From the NCBI RefSeq assembly GCF_019112545.1, contig NW_025064910.1, positions 124,001-188,000 of the forward strand: a stretch of DNA of 64,000 nt, written 5' to 3'. This DNA comes from Guyanagaster necrorhizus. Taxonomy: Eukaryota > Basidiomycota > Agaricomycetes > Agaricales > Physalacriaceae. Both the position numbers and the translations under genes were made by a program. Positions 1-11,317 of this stretch are shown one piece after another. Numbering within the stretch: position 1 is the first letter of the stretch; every line of letters starts with the position of its first letter. Under the pieces are notes generated by a model. It worked only from the letters and a program-made list of their open reading frames with translations, searched no databases and was not told the DNA's origin.

Positions 1-587
1 TGAAGCCTACGACAAGTCAAATTATAGTCGTTTGTTAAAGCTAATGCTCCCATTACCACGAGATTCTATCATGATGTGTATCCATCTCAGTGTCTTCAAT
101 GATATTCGCTACTGACAACAGGTCGGGGAACGCTCCGGATTTCGCGCTCGTGCGAGTCATACCAAAAGGCGGGTGTTTATGACGCTACTGAGGTAGAACC
201 ACAACGAAGCGTCTAGAAAAGATCGGAGACTGTAGCGAGAAGATCAACGCGACCGAAATACAGAGCAGGGCAAATTGTGTCACGGCTCCAGCTTGTGGAG
301 GAGTAGATTATTGGCTGGCGCAGATGCTCAACGTCCTTTTCGTGCATAGACGAACACCTGTGGATTCCCTCTCGATGCATCAACCCGAAAATCTCAAATA
401 GTAACGATGGTTTTCCCATCCTGGCCTATAACGTTTGTCGTCGAATCTATCTATGTCCGCTCTTTACTCCACAATGATACCGGCGGTCCGTGTCGGCAGT
501 AATTTCGATTTTCGAAATGGGCGTTGTAATGGCAGAACTTATCCTCACTTCTTCGGTGGAAACTGATACTATATTCAGTATATCATA
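1..587. other. Left edge, no supportable gene
   Basis: No recognisable domain lies here. A 68-codon minus-strand frame at 213-419 has a plausible amino-acid mix but no family resemblance and no convincing splice partner, so it is not called. The last ~150 bases are AT-rich and probably hold the 3' end of the kinase gene that stops at 588. Confidence 0.4.
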
Positions 588-2654
588 TTAACCCTGAAAC
601 ACGCCTACTTTGACGTCCATCCCCAGACTGCCTTTCGCAAAGACTTGCATCGACTTCTCAATCTCGTCTTCAAAGTTGGAAGAATATCGACCAAGCTTTA
701 GCCAGAACCACTGTCGGAATCGAATGGCCCAGAAGAGGACGTCCAAGGAAAACATGATACTTCGGAAAGCAACATAGCTCCAGTATTCCTTTATGCGTTG
801 CCTTAAGGGAAGATCGCGAGTATACGTCAATGACCGTGAAGCCCAGTACCCAGTGATTTTGACACGATTAACGGGAGCGCCCATAGATTGATTGTTGCCT
901 TGCACAATACTGCAATCCCTCCGTCAGTGCAGTTCAGTCATCGAAATCACAACAACCTACCGCATATTGCGCATCAAGAAAATCAACGCTTTGGGCAGCC
1001 TATCGGTATCGATCAAAAATTCCTTCAACTTCGCTTTCATCCTCACGCTCTGCTCATACTGGCTCATCCTACTAATCTCCTCGATCTCGCGCGCGAATTT
1101 CTCCTTGTCCACCTTCTTGAGTCTGACAGGTCTCATGAGAGTCGCACTGGCAAACAAGTCAGGTAGACCGACGCCCCAACTCCTTGCAGTTTGCTCCACA
1201 GCTTTATAGTCCGAGAGTAACAGCGACTTCCAGAGACCAGCCCACTGTTTTCTGAACTCGTCGCCGACAGTCACATAAAGTCCGTGGTCAAGTAAAACCA
1301 ATTGGGGTGTATCTGGTTTGACAGGATTTTGTCGTATGAGAATATTTCCCGGGTGTGGATCGCAATGTATTACACCGAAGCTGAACATCTGCGCGCTGAA
1401 GAGCTCGATCATTGTCTGCATGATAGCCTTAACACCACCTCGGAGTGGTTTAGGAGGAAGAGGCGAGTCCGAATGCATCTCCGTGGGTGAGACGGCTAAA
1501 GGTATCTTATACGCTCCCACTCTCGACGGTTTCTCGCCCATCAGGTCGAACACGCCTTGCCGATCACTGAACCGGACACCGTCAATCCATTCCGCTGTCA
1601 TAACCTTCTTCGTGGTGAGATCATCGAAGACTTTTGGTATGTACACTTTGTCGGACAGTCGAGGTTCGGAAGCAATCAACGCGGCTGCTCGTTTGGCGTT
1701 ATGGGCTTCCCGAATAAAGTCCAGCTCCTGGCGTAGATGGTCCGCGACAAAGTCTGAGGACAATATCAGTCGAGACGTTTTGATGCATGCGCTGAAGACC
1801 TTCACCGACAACAAAATAGACGGGTAGATCGAATGCCCAATTTTCAAATATCCACATGACCATCCGATATGCGCCGAGATCCCACTCTGTTTGTATCGAA
1901 ACGGCGGGTTTCTGCACCTTGACAGCGACCCAGCGCTCCTGCGTATCCCCTTGCACAGGCCACAGCTTTGCTTTATGCACTTGGGCGATACTAGCACTAG
2001 CTATGGCATTTTCGTCGAAGAACTCAAAGACACCGTTCGGACCGCCAGGAGGTCTCCCAAATTCGGACTGGAATACTGATAGAACCTCTGAATATGGAAT
2101 CTGGGGAGCGTCATCAAATAACTTTGCGAATTTCTGCTGCATCGGTATAGGGAGAAAAGCGGCATTGGCGCCAATTGCCTGGCCTTGAGAAAGAATTAAT
2201 TGTTGGGTACTTTAAAGACGGAAATGGCGCACCGATTTTGATATACAAGCCTCCATTAGAAGTGAATAAATTATACATTCTATCTGCGACGCGTTGGTGC
2301 AATTCTGGTATGAGGTCGCTCTTCTCCTCTGTGAAATTAAATTTGTAGTCTAGCGTTATCATGGCACACTTGGGGAAGAGAATGAACTTCTAAGCAATGT
2401 CATAGAGAGAGAAGCAAACATGCCGTATACAACGTTCTACAGTTTCGAGTGATAGCTGAGGCATTGAAAAGCCTATCCAGAGTGTAAACGGCCCCTGTTC
2501 CTGCAATCAAGTAGCCCACCCGACGAGCATACTTCCTACTTCGAGAAGGAGCTGTTGTAGGTGATGAAAGTGTCGCGTACGACCGCCTGTGTGGTGTCTC
2601 GTCGACTCCTTTTCGGACCCATCCCAAGAGTGGCCGTGAGACGAAGCGATTCAT
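588..2654 (-). CDS. ABC1/UbiB-family atypical kinase, mitochondrial ADCK1/MCP2-like
   Basis: Five exons on the minus strand: 2654-2424, 2368-2233, 2183-1806, 1753-961, 909-588. They sum to 1860 nt (619 aa) with matching phases. Visible motifs: the KxGQ motif at about residues 121-124, the family loop SIAQVH at 187-192, the ATP-binding lysine in VAVK near 211, the catalytic stretch HCDPHPGN at 378-385, and DHG replacing DFG at 404-406. The N-terminus is Arg/Ser-rich with a short hydrophobic stretch (GYLIAGTGAVYTL), which fits mitochondrial targeting plus a membrane anchor. Fungal relatives such as yeast Mcp2/Cqd proteins act in mitochondrial lipid and coenzyme Q homeostasis; applying that role here is inference. 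The start is the Met preceding NRFVSRPLL; an in-frame upstream Met at 2885 would add 77 poorly conserved-looking residues and overlap the neighbouring promoter. The first intron (2369-2423) appears to use a GC donor. The gene is divergent from the Mid1 gene, 231 bp away. Confidence 0.88.
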
Positions 2655-2885
2655 GTCAAATTCGTCGAAGGACAGAAAATTTCCGACCAGAGGAATGGGG
2701 TCAAGAAAGGAGGAAGAGAGTAGCTTTATTAGCTTTCGATGACATGGACGTGGATGACGAGTTTTAGTTTTTTGTCGGCAATGACGAAGCGAATGGGGAG
2801 TGCGGACCGGGGAACCGGAGGACACGTGCGGAGTGAAATCGTCGAAGGACGCAGAGGCGCAGTCATTCAGCTGAATATCTACCAA
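2655..2885. promoter_or_regulatory. Divergent intergenic region between ABC1 kinase and Mid1
   Basis: These 231 bp separate two divergent start codons, so both promoters must lie here or in the 5' parts of the genes. I see no strong TATA box. The assignment rests only on gene layout. Confidence 0.45.
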
Positions 2886-4382
2886 ATGTTCCCGGAGACC
2901 CTTTGGTACCTTCTCAATGTTGCCATTGTCTTCGCGCAGACGAGGAAGCAGCTTTCTCTGAATACTGTCTCTTCGTTCAACGACTCGTCAACATTTACTC
3001 TACCGGAAGCAAGCAACCTTACAGTTTCGGTCGCCTTGTGTTCTTCAAGCTCCTCTGCCCGATTTTTCGTCACAAATACGTCGGCAGATGCAGACAATCC
3101 AGGACCCGACGGCGGTACAGATGTATACGAAATATCACTAAATGAGGGTTTCGGCAATTTCGCGGGTGCTTTTACGAATGGAGGTGTCCTGTCGGCAGAC
3201 GATGCCAGCAACGTTACCTTTGAAGTAGGCGTGTCCGAAAGTGGTGGGTACTCATTACTTCCCTTGATAACGGAAACGCTACCCTATTCTTCTAGGACCA
3301 ACGCATAAAATTTCAACGGACCCCCCATCACTGGGTGACACCACAGCAACCCAGGCTATCATATTTTCTCCCGTCTTCTTGGAAGTATCCTCAGAAGTGC
3401 CGACCTACCCAAACTATTCTTTACCAGTCGCGAATCTTTCAGCCCCCGCGGTACCTTCCACGTCCAACAATTTCTCGCTAATTTTTTCGGAGACGTCAGG
3501 ATCTAGCCCGCTCGCATCTGGACTGCAGACGGGCTGCGCGTTGCAGAGTCAAAATTCCACTGGAACCATTGTTAACCAAACCATGTGGCTTCCAAATGAA
3601 GATGGCTGGCGAACACAATGGATTATTGACGGTTTGACACCTGCAACGAACTATACCGCCTATGTTATAATTGACAATACCACCGTCAGTGGACCCATAT
3701 ACTTCATAACAAAATCTGGTGCGCCTATATCAACAAGATGCCCTAGCTCATCTCACTTCTAGCCACAGAGTCCTTCTCCTGTCCACTATTATCCAATCTG
3801 CCGTATTGCCCCGGCATCGCATATGCTATACCCCTTGCGCAACCATCCTCGCAATCCACCTATGACTCCACCAATCTCCCTTCAGAAATCGCAGAACCCC
3901 TCATATCCTCATTGACCAACTTCACTACAACTCTTACGACCTTTGCCTGCGGCCGCGACGACTATTCGCCTCTAGTGTCTTGTAATGATTGTCAGCGGGA
4001 ATATCGGAGATGGCTTTGTACCGTCAGCTTCCCCCGCTGTGGGGAGGCAAGCTCCAATAACGGGGCCATGGTGGCTGCCAATGGTGCCCAGAAGGTCTTC
4101 TCAGCCTTGTTATCCCAGCCAACGACAGTCACGCCTAGAAACTCAAACTTTCCATCTTTCAATGAAACTTATACGGCACTATTGCCTTGTTTGGAGCGTT
4201 GCAATGCTGCCGACCGGGCTTGTCCTAGCTTCCTTGGCTTCCGATGTCCAACGGCGCAGTTCAATGCTTTAAGCAGCTACGGTGTAGGATATATAGATAG
4301 TGGCGTAGAGGGTGTAGAGGGCCGGGGATCTTCGGGGACCGCGCAGGATCGCTATGGGAATGTCTGGTGTAACTATGGATAA
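2886..4382 (+). CDS. MID1: Mid1-type stretch-activated Ca2+ channel regulatory subunit
   Basis: Three exons: 2886-3243, 3296-3718, 3763-4382 (1401 nt, 466 aa), with introns of 52 and 44 bp and consistent phases. The product starts with a hydrophobic signal-like segment (MFPETLWYLLNVAIVFAQ), carries many N-x-S/T sites, and ends in the cysteine-rich Mid1 C-terminal region: CGRDDYSPLVSC at about residues 323-334, then NDCQ, RRWLC, PRC and further paired cysteines. In yeasts Mid1 is a secreted/plasma-membrane glycoprotein that works with the Cch1 channel in the high-affinity calcium influx system. Length (about 470-550 aa in fungi) fits. The start chosen is the Met just before the signal-like segment; the frame is open further upstream. 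It converges with the monooxygenase gene, whose stop is 167 bp beyond this one. Confidence 0.92.
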
Positions 4383-4548
4383 GGGCAAGACTTTGTTGTG
4401 TTTTTGCGTGCTATAATTTATCCATTCTTTTCTAGTTCTGTTTTTAGGGACGGGAACAACTATCATTTGTTCAGTTCCACTCTTATCTGTGGGTAAGATG
4501 AAGCTGCATAAGACAACTTGTAACATGAGGACCACTGCCACATTGGTT

Positions 4549-6337
4549 CTAAAGCGCCTTGGCTTCCTGATCGAGGTCCAGAGTTGACCATGACCATGCC
4601 CAACCTTCTTTCACCTTCTCCATCATGTCTTCCATCTGCCTGGGTTTTAGACGGTCGTCGCCATCTCGGATATCTTCGAACCCTGGTGCATTGAATTCAT
4701 ATAGGAGCCCCTCGGTTTTCGCTGAAGTGAGGATATGGTTCCCATATGGTTGACGGATCTTGCTGTAAGCAGCCAGTACCTTTGGGATCGATTCCAGTGT
4801 TGCGGCTGATTTGGACAAGAGGTACCCGAGAACGTACGCATCCTGCCAATATGTAGAACTTTCAAATCTGGTCATTCGAAGGCTGAGGGGCGTACCTCGA
4901 CAGCTTGTCCTGCCCCTGCGCCGAGATGCGGTGTCATGGCGTGAGCCTGCACAAACATAGATTGAACACAACACATAATCCGTCCACAACTGTCATACCG
5001 CGTCACCGAGGAGCACAACTTGGTCAGAAGCGTATAGATCCAATGGGTTGAGCGCATGTATGGCCCATACTGTCGGGTTGTCAATGCACTGTGTTGGTAC
5101 GCAATCAGTCAAATCGTCTCTTGAAACGTGATAGGATTTTATTCGCCTGTAGAATCGCCTTTACTTCGTCCTCCCAGTCCAAGAAATTGGACATCATCTC
5201 ATCTTTGTTTGCTTCTGCAACAAAAGGTCCATCGAATGGTTTACCTTCGTGCGACAGGACCGAACTAAATGCGACAACATTGATGAACCGGCCTTGTGAT
5301 ACTGGGTATACAACGACGTGCTTAGAAAGGATCAGACCGACGTCCGGAAGGAGGACGCGCACTGCCAGTCACCTTGTTTTTCCCGCAGTACTAGTCTCAT
5401 GTGAGTTTTGGTATTGGATCACAGCCCTGGGTATACGAACTTACCATCATCCGCTTCTTAAGTGCACGATGTCCGGGCCATCTTTTCGCAAGCTCGTCAA
5501 CAAGAAATAGCCCTCTGTACGCAAGGGTCCCTGAGAAAACGGGTGCGATAAATTTGTTATCGGTTCCAGGATACAGTTTCGCCATCAGCTTCACTCGGAC
5601 GATACTTTTAATTCCGTCAGCTGCGATGAGCAGATTACAAAAAGCTGTGCGCCCGTTTTGGAACTCGAGTTGCATTCCATCTTTAGTTTCTGTATAACTA
5701 ACAAGCCGGTGGGACAGGTGACATGTAACTCCGGGGGGCAGGTTCTTCAAGAGCGCCTTCTGAACGTCGTGGCGATGGAAACCATCTGGTAAAGAGTTAT
5801 AAAATTGGAGGTGGGCATGTGTGCCAAGGACGAGCCTGCAAAAAAGGCGCCTGTCATGTCTCGTTAGAAAGGAATTAACGATAGTGCCCTTCTCTGACCT
5901 ATAGACATAAGCTCGTATAGGTCTGACCCAGAAGATGAATCCCCTCGCCGAAACATGAATAGGGGACCTACGGGGGAAGATCAATGCCTTCAAGATCCGA
6001 TACACGCAGCGGCTGAGATTTCGCACCAGGCTCGTTCCGAGGCTTTTCATTAGCTATCTCCAGAAAATCCTTCTCCAAACCAAGGTTCTTCAAAATATTC
6101 CATGTACGTTGCCACAGTGTGATGCCAGCGCCGATTTCGGTCAGTTTGGATGCGGATTCATAGAGATCGACCACCAGCGATTTACAATCTTTGAGCGCGA
6201 TAGCGCATGTAAGGCCACCAACGCCCCCTCCACTGCCGGTTGTTGGAACCCGGTAATCTTAAGCTTAAGTGCTTTCGAAACTGACAGTGATAGACGTACA
6301 TGATAGCAACCCGAAGCTTCTCATTCAGTTCTGCCAT
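4549..6337 (-). CDS. FAD-dependent monooxygenase, salicylate hydroxylase-like
   Basis: Eight exons on the minus strand: 6337-6300, 6232-5972, 5835-5445, 5390-5373, 5320-5147, 5088-4999, 4946-4896, 4842-4549; 1317 nt, 438 aa. The N-terminal dinucleotide fold reads VAIIGGGVGGLTCA and is assembled across the first intron. A central LIAADGIKS motif matches the DG motif of aromatic hydroxylases, and GDAAHAMTPHLGAGAGQ near residue 320 is the FAD-ribityl GD motif. This is the class A flavin monooxygenase architecture of NahG-like salicylate hydroxylases; the true substrate cannot be read. The fourth exon is only 18 nt (YCGKNK), and one intron (5089-5146) must use a GC donor to keep the motif intact. 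The 136-bp second intron could hide an unrecognised exon, since family members vary there. No pathway neighbours are present. Confidence 0.87.
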
Positions 6338-6871
6338 TGGTTCTGGGGTGAGTATCGGGGTTCGAGTGTAATAATCAGCGGGTAGGTCAGACTCACACGC
6401 CGCTGAGTATTTGTGAGGTCAGATGCTATCCATGACGAAAGACTCCCAGGTAATTGGGCGCCAGAATAAGAACGATCTTCACGGCTTGATAAGATGCGCT
6501 GACCGTGGTGGATTACTGTTTAGGGTGTCAAAATCACTGTTTGTAGTGTATGGCGCCGGAGATAAACTTTCAGCGAAATGTGCGGCGCTGACAGCAATTA
6601 TTCTTTTATTATAAACGAATGGCGTGTTGGGGTGCTTATCATAGTTATAGATACTGTACAAAGAGTGAATATAATAACGATAGTGTTGATAGAGAGTGAA
6701 TTCAAGGAGTCGGTCAAAGAAGTGTAAAATCTCCTAGACTGATGAATACAGGTTAAAATGATGGCGTCATTCCAAGTTGAAATGAGCCAGTCGTGTTGTC
6801 TCTGCAAAGAAAATCGTAAATGCCAGCGAAGAAATTATAAAGGCGCCCACATACAGTAAACAAGTTAAATT
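6338..6871. other. Intergenic, nothing recognised
   Basis: This 534-bp stretch separates the monooxygenase start from the stop of the zinc-finger gene, both on the minus strand. Only short unrelated frames are present. It should contain the monooxygenase promoter. Confidence 0.5.
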
Positions 6872-8075
6872 TCACTGATGCACCCATCGAGTCTCCCCTG
6901 GTGCGTTGGGACATTTATGATTTGCCAGTGTCTTCGCAGTCGAAAAGAACCTCCCACAAAGATTACACAAGAACTCGCAAGCTTTGTTATGCTTAGAGAC
7001 TTCGTGCCTAAGTCGATCGTGCTGACGTGAAAACCATTCATTGCATCCAAAGGAGCAAGGGTACGAAGGCCTATTTTTCGGTTTGTGAGCTTCTGTATGC
7101 ATCTTCAGGGTGTATCGATTCGCGAAGCGACGGCCGCATCCAGGTATCAGGCAGGGATGTATTTTGCGTCTAGCAGCGTCATCACTATCATTTGCCCTGG
7201 ATGGAGTGGGGGTAGTGGGCTGAGGAACATGCTGGATCACCTCGTGCGAGCCGCTGGGAAAGCGAGACGAAATCCCAACATAGTTTGATATGTTTTGCGG
7301 TAGCGAGTACGACATGATTTGGGAGCTTGATTCGGTGGAAGCCGAATTTGTCGAGTGGCTAAATTGGACATCAAATATGTTCTGACCATCGTCTGAGGGA
7401 GCGGGTGAGGAAAATCCTACTATGTCTGAGCGTGAGATTCAGATTATGGGCGAGAAAACGAAGCCAACTTACGATCGGGGGTCTGAAGGCTTGACCATGG
7501 CTCTGGAGCCGCTCCCATTTCGCCTACACGAAAATACGGTGAAGGGGTGGAGGCACTGCGTTCCGACTGATTTGTCCAAGACAAAGGAGAGTTCATGTAT
7601 GCGTCGCCTTCTGATACAACGTTCAGAAAAAGCCAAAATCAAGACCAATAAAACGAACTGCGTTCATGGTACGGGATTTGTTTTAATGAAGGATGACATT
7701 GAGAAGCTAAGCGAGCCAAGTAAGAAACGACGCCATGCGAACGGATAACGTACTAGTTCCGTGAGTGTTGAAAGGCGGTGCTGAGGGTGTAAAATTGTTC
7801 CAATACTCGTAGGCACCGGAAGCATTGATCCCATCTGCAGAGGATGCTTGTTCAGAATTGTTCGGGGAAAGTCCATAGGGATGATAGGGAAAGTTGAGGT
7901 TACTGTCTGACGATAAGCGGCGACGACCTTGGCTCCCAGAAGGAAAGGTGGAATTGGGATGGTGTTCGTCTGGATTGTACGGATACATAATTGGCGGGGT
8001 ATTGGAATAACCTAGACCTGGAGGTAGATTTGTTCAAGTAAAGCGGAACGAAGGCATACCGCCACAACCAGCCAT
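6872..8075 (-). CDS. C2H2 zinc-finger protein with three C-terminal fingers, putative transcription factor
   Basis: Five exons: 8075-8060, 8017-7754, 7610-7473, 7425-6872 are solid as four coding exons (972 nt, 323 aa); the 143-bp intron 7611-7753 could contain a further small exon. The first exon is just 16 nt, supplying MAGCG before the Gly-Leu-Gly-Tyr of exon two. The first ~200 residues are Ser/Asn/Pro-rich and look disordered, as in many fungal regulators. The C-terminus carries two clear C2H2 fingers (CLIPGC...H-x3-H and CSFGC...H-x4-H) and a third C2HC-like finger (CNLC...NHKC). DNA binding follows from the family; targets are unknown. The coding exon count given here as called is four. 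Confidence 0.8.
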
Positions 8076-8318
8076 GAGGTGGGGAGAGTCAAAATGAGCG
8101 TTTAGACGGCGAAGTGTTTTTATAATACGACAGTCTAAGACACACGATCAGCATAAGATTGCAGTGAGTGGGTGAGAAACCTGTTACATTATTTTAGGAA
8201 ACGCGAACGAGTGGGGAGAAAAGGCGGGGGAGGTGGAGGAAAGAGCGGGAAACAATACATGGTTGTTATTTATACGAACGGAGGACGCGTGATGGCATGG
8301 ATCAACACAACCCCCTTG

Positions 8319-8937
8319 TCAACTCTTAATACACACTTGAATTTCGTCTAGGTCGGCTTGGAAGGATGTCAGGGGGGGAGGCTGACTAAGCATGTGCCTT
8401 TCATTGGTTGCTCTCTTCTTCGGGTCACACTCGAATTCAGAAATAGCTTTGGCAATCCTTCTCAAAAGTCTAGGTCTCCTCACAGCGCTTTCTGTCGGTT
8501 CCCTCAATATTCCTCCTGCTTGCGGAGCTAGCCTGACTCGACTCGACACCGACATTCTGGCATGCACCGCCGATTGTTGTCAATGGCATGCACATTCTCT
8601 TGCTCGCCAAGAAAACAAGCAAAAAAGGAAACTGGTGCTCTTTCTTGTCTTGCCTGAATCTCTTGGAAATAATGCATCAACGAGCTTACTGTCTGGGCCG
8701 CAGTGCGCCACTGAGACGACGCATCAACGCATCATTTTCGGAGGGCGGTGGAATGCTAGGTCTAATATACTTTCCACTGCCTTGTTTCAGCCGTCCCAGT
8801 CTAGCGGGCTCTGGAACATGCATCACATCCACCTTCAAGTAGAAACGTGCCCTTTTGAAAGGTATGGAGCGGGTGAAAGAGTACTTGGTGCATGGATGAT
8901 AGTTGGGTGCTTGTCGGTCGCCAGGGCCCGCTGACAT
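8319..8937 (-). CDS. Small hypothetical protein, two exons
   Basis: Two minus-strand exons, 8937-8690 and 8556-8319, joined by a 133-bp intron with a good GTAAGC donor and a CAG acceptor; 486 nt, 161 aa, phases agree. The product is basic and Arg/Pro/Ser-rich, with a possibly helical stretch around PRLLRRIAKAISEF. I do not recognise the family. The first Met is uncertain; a later Met (MHVPEPARLG) could be the start. It could be spurious: support is only the joined open frame and the splice signals. It lies upstream of the zinc-finger gene on the same strand. Confidence 0.4.
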
Positions 8938-11317
8938 GAACCCTTATGATGTCAATATGTTCCTTCTCCCTGATTGTGACTGCATCCCAGCTTAATACTG
9001 GAACTACGTAGATTTCACGAGCGCTTCCTTTGGCTACCGAGCAAGAACCGCAGCGAAACATCGGCGGGCTTGCAAAATATAATTCAGGAACTATGCGCCA
9101 CCAGATCGCGGTGTACGGGAAACGTCGTATGCTACCAAGAAAACTTTGAATTCATGACTAACAGAATAATAACTGACCAGCAAGGCTTGACTGTTTGTAC
9201 TAAAGAAGCTTGCTTGAATGAAGAACCGTCCTTTGGAACCTTGTATTGGGGGTCGAGTGTTTTGAATTATCAGAACGTATCATTTCGTCACAGAATTTCT
9301 AGACTTTTGTACACGATCGTCTCCGGAGCATTTTGCATTTGTCATTATACCCCAGTTGGATTCGTATAACTTACTAGTCGTACTGCTTATCTTCCGTAAG
9401 GATTGTAGGAGTTGCCGGTTTGCTCGGATAGCTGATGATGCTGTTCAGTGTTCTCCGGTTTTAAGACTTTGGATACGTCAAACTCTAAAGGGAAACTTTT
9501 AGCGGTACAGTTGTGCCCCGTGAGCTACTAGTATTTTCTGGCTACGGTACCGTGGGATAGTACTGAGATACTCATGTTTTCGTCTCGTAAGCGGGTCGGG
9601 GTTGACTATTCGTCGATGTAGTTAGTCCCCGGATCCCCGGATGATATTCCTTTCCGCGCCGAACATCCCTCAAGAGGTTTAAGTAGATTCAGATTCAGAT
9701 TCATTACATTTGAAACCAAAATTTATATCTTCGTACTCATGATGTCTTCCACTGCCGTGGATTGATTTTCCCCATTGTATAATAGACTCTCGTAGCAACG
9801 CCACTTGGGCGCTTGATCATCCACCGTGTCCAAGGATATCAACAAGACAGCAGCCCTGGTAATTCAGGAACGTCGCACTTCGACTTGTAGTACTATCTTT
9901 TCTTTGTATCCGTCCGTGACCGTCAACGTTAACATCATACAGAGAAAGGAATAGTCCGAAGCAGGGGCGCCTTCTTACTTTTGTCACATTTACTAGCAGG
10001 TAGGTTATAGGATGTCTTAGGATCGTTAAATAATGCAGAAACCAGCATAAAGACTAATGAATGACCGCCCCTACGTAGTAGTAGAAGGCTGCATTTTACC
10101 CCACAATGCGGTTCCGACTGCGTCCCTGCTTTAAGTAATCATTCCGACGTTCAAGAACTACAGAACGTCTGAAAAGAAGTGAGGAAAGCGGAAAATGGGC
10201 ATGCATTGTCGCCTTCATTGCCTAAGTTGAAACGTATACCGTACACATCGTGAAGTCAAATTGAATTAGGTAGCATGAAAGGTAACGTTCGAATAGATTC
10301 AGAAAAGGAAACCGACATAGATGTGAAGATCAAAAGGCAAAAATCCCATATGTTTGGACCTTGTCTTCTATGGTGGCTGAAGCATTGAGGTCCTGGGCCT
10401 CTATGGTTAATGATCCTTGAAATCTGTCTTGGTCGCCTAAAGTGTTGTTTGAGGCTCTGGAACAGCTATCCGCCCATTTCGGACGGGGATCAAAGGTCCT
10501 AAAGATACGCATAAGTTTCAATTGAAATGGACAGGTTCGAAGTTACCCTATGCCTACATGCCTCCGCTAGGCAATGGCCAACAAGAAAAGATCGGACCAT
10601 CACGAAGAAATTTATCGCGGATTAAAAGGATCTTTTGGGGTGGTCATGTATGAAAAGAAGTTTCCTTCTGTAAGTCGCAAGCATCGTATCAACGCACCGG
10701 CAAGAAAGGGGTACATGTCAGCGTTCCGACAGTCAGTTGGGTCCTTTAGGGTTATCCTTTATGAACCAGAAGTTCTACTTACTCAAAGCGAAAGAAAATA
10801 AGACGTCATGATAGATATGATATGAATTGAAATAAGAAACTCAGGCTGAGAACACTACACCACCCGTTGGTCACGACCGCCGTCCAGAAGAAGGTGGCGC
10901 AGGGCGGGGTTCTTGCTAGATTCAAGCCGCCAGGAAAATCAACGAGCTACAGGCTGAGGGAACGAAAACAGGCAGAGAAGCAAACGATTCACGGTGAACT
11001 GCGGGTTCTCCTAAGTTCAGGTGCGGAGAACTTGGGCTAAACTTGTTTTTTCTTGTTTTTAGTAACGTTCGCGAAGACCTCTCTTCCTTAACCGCCCGGG
11101 ACACGCAGACATAGACTAGTAGTGACTGTCTCCGACTCAAGATTGATCTCTGAAAGAAAAACAGGAGAAGATTTGCTGCCCTACAAAGATTAACGTATGC
11201 GGGTCCAGCTTCTGAGTCAAGGGATTGGCATTTTTGAGAAAGAGGGTCCCTCAGCTGGTGTTACTGTTTTTACGAATCCTTGAACGGTTACTAGCGGCGG
11301 ACTGGCCTACCACAAAG
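8938..11317. other. Gene-poor stretch, no supportable gene
   Basis: About 2.4 kb without a long frame, recognisable domain or tRNA-like fold that I could find. Short frames (for example 9070-9369 + and 10330-10521 -) show no family signal. A small hexamer repeat (GATTCA, three units) lies near 9686-9703. CpG content is normal, so this is not the decayed repeat type seen at the right. Confidence 0.45.

Noticed and set aside
213..419. Minus-strand 68-codon frame at the left edge
   Set aside because: Too short, with no domain and no splice partner inside the window.
4549..8075. Biosynthetic gene cluster around the FAD monooxygenase and zinc-finger gene
   Set aside because: No core synthase, transporter or other tailoring enzyme lies nearby, and the neighbours are housekeeping genes.
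8392..8934. 180-codon plus-strand frame
   Set aside because: It overlaps the better supported two-exon minus-strand gene, and its sequence shows no family or regular composition.
10520..10560. tRNA T-arm-like sequence (GGTTCGAA)
   Set aside because: The surrounding sequence does not form the other arms of a tRNA.
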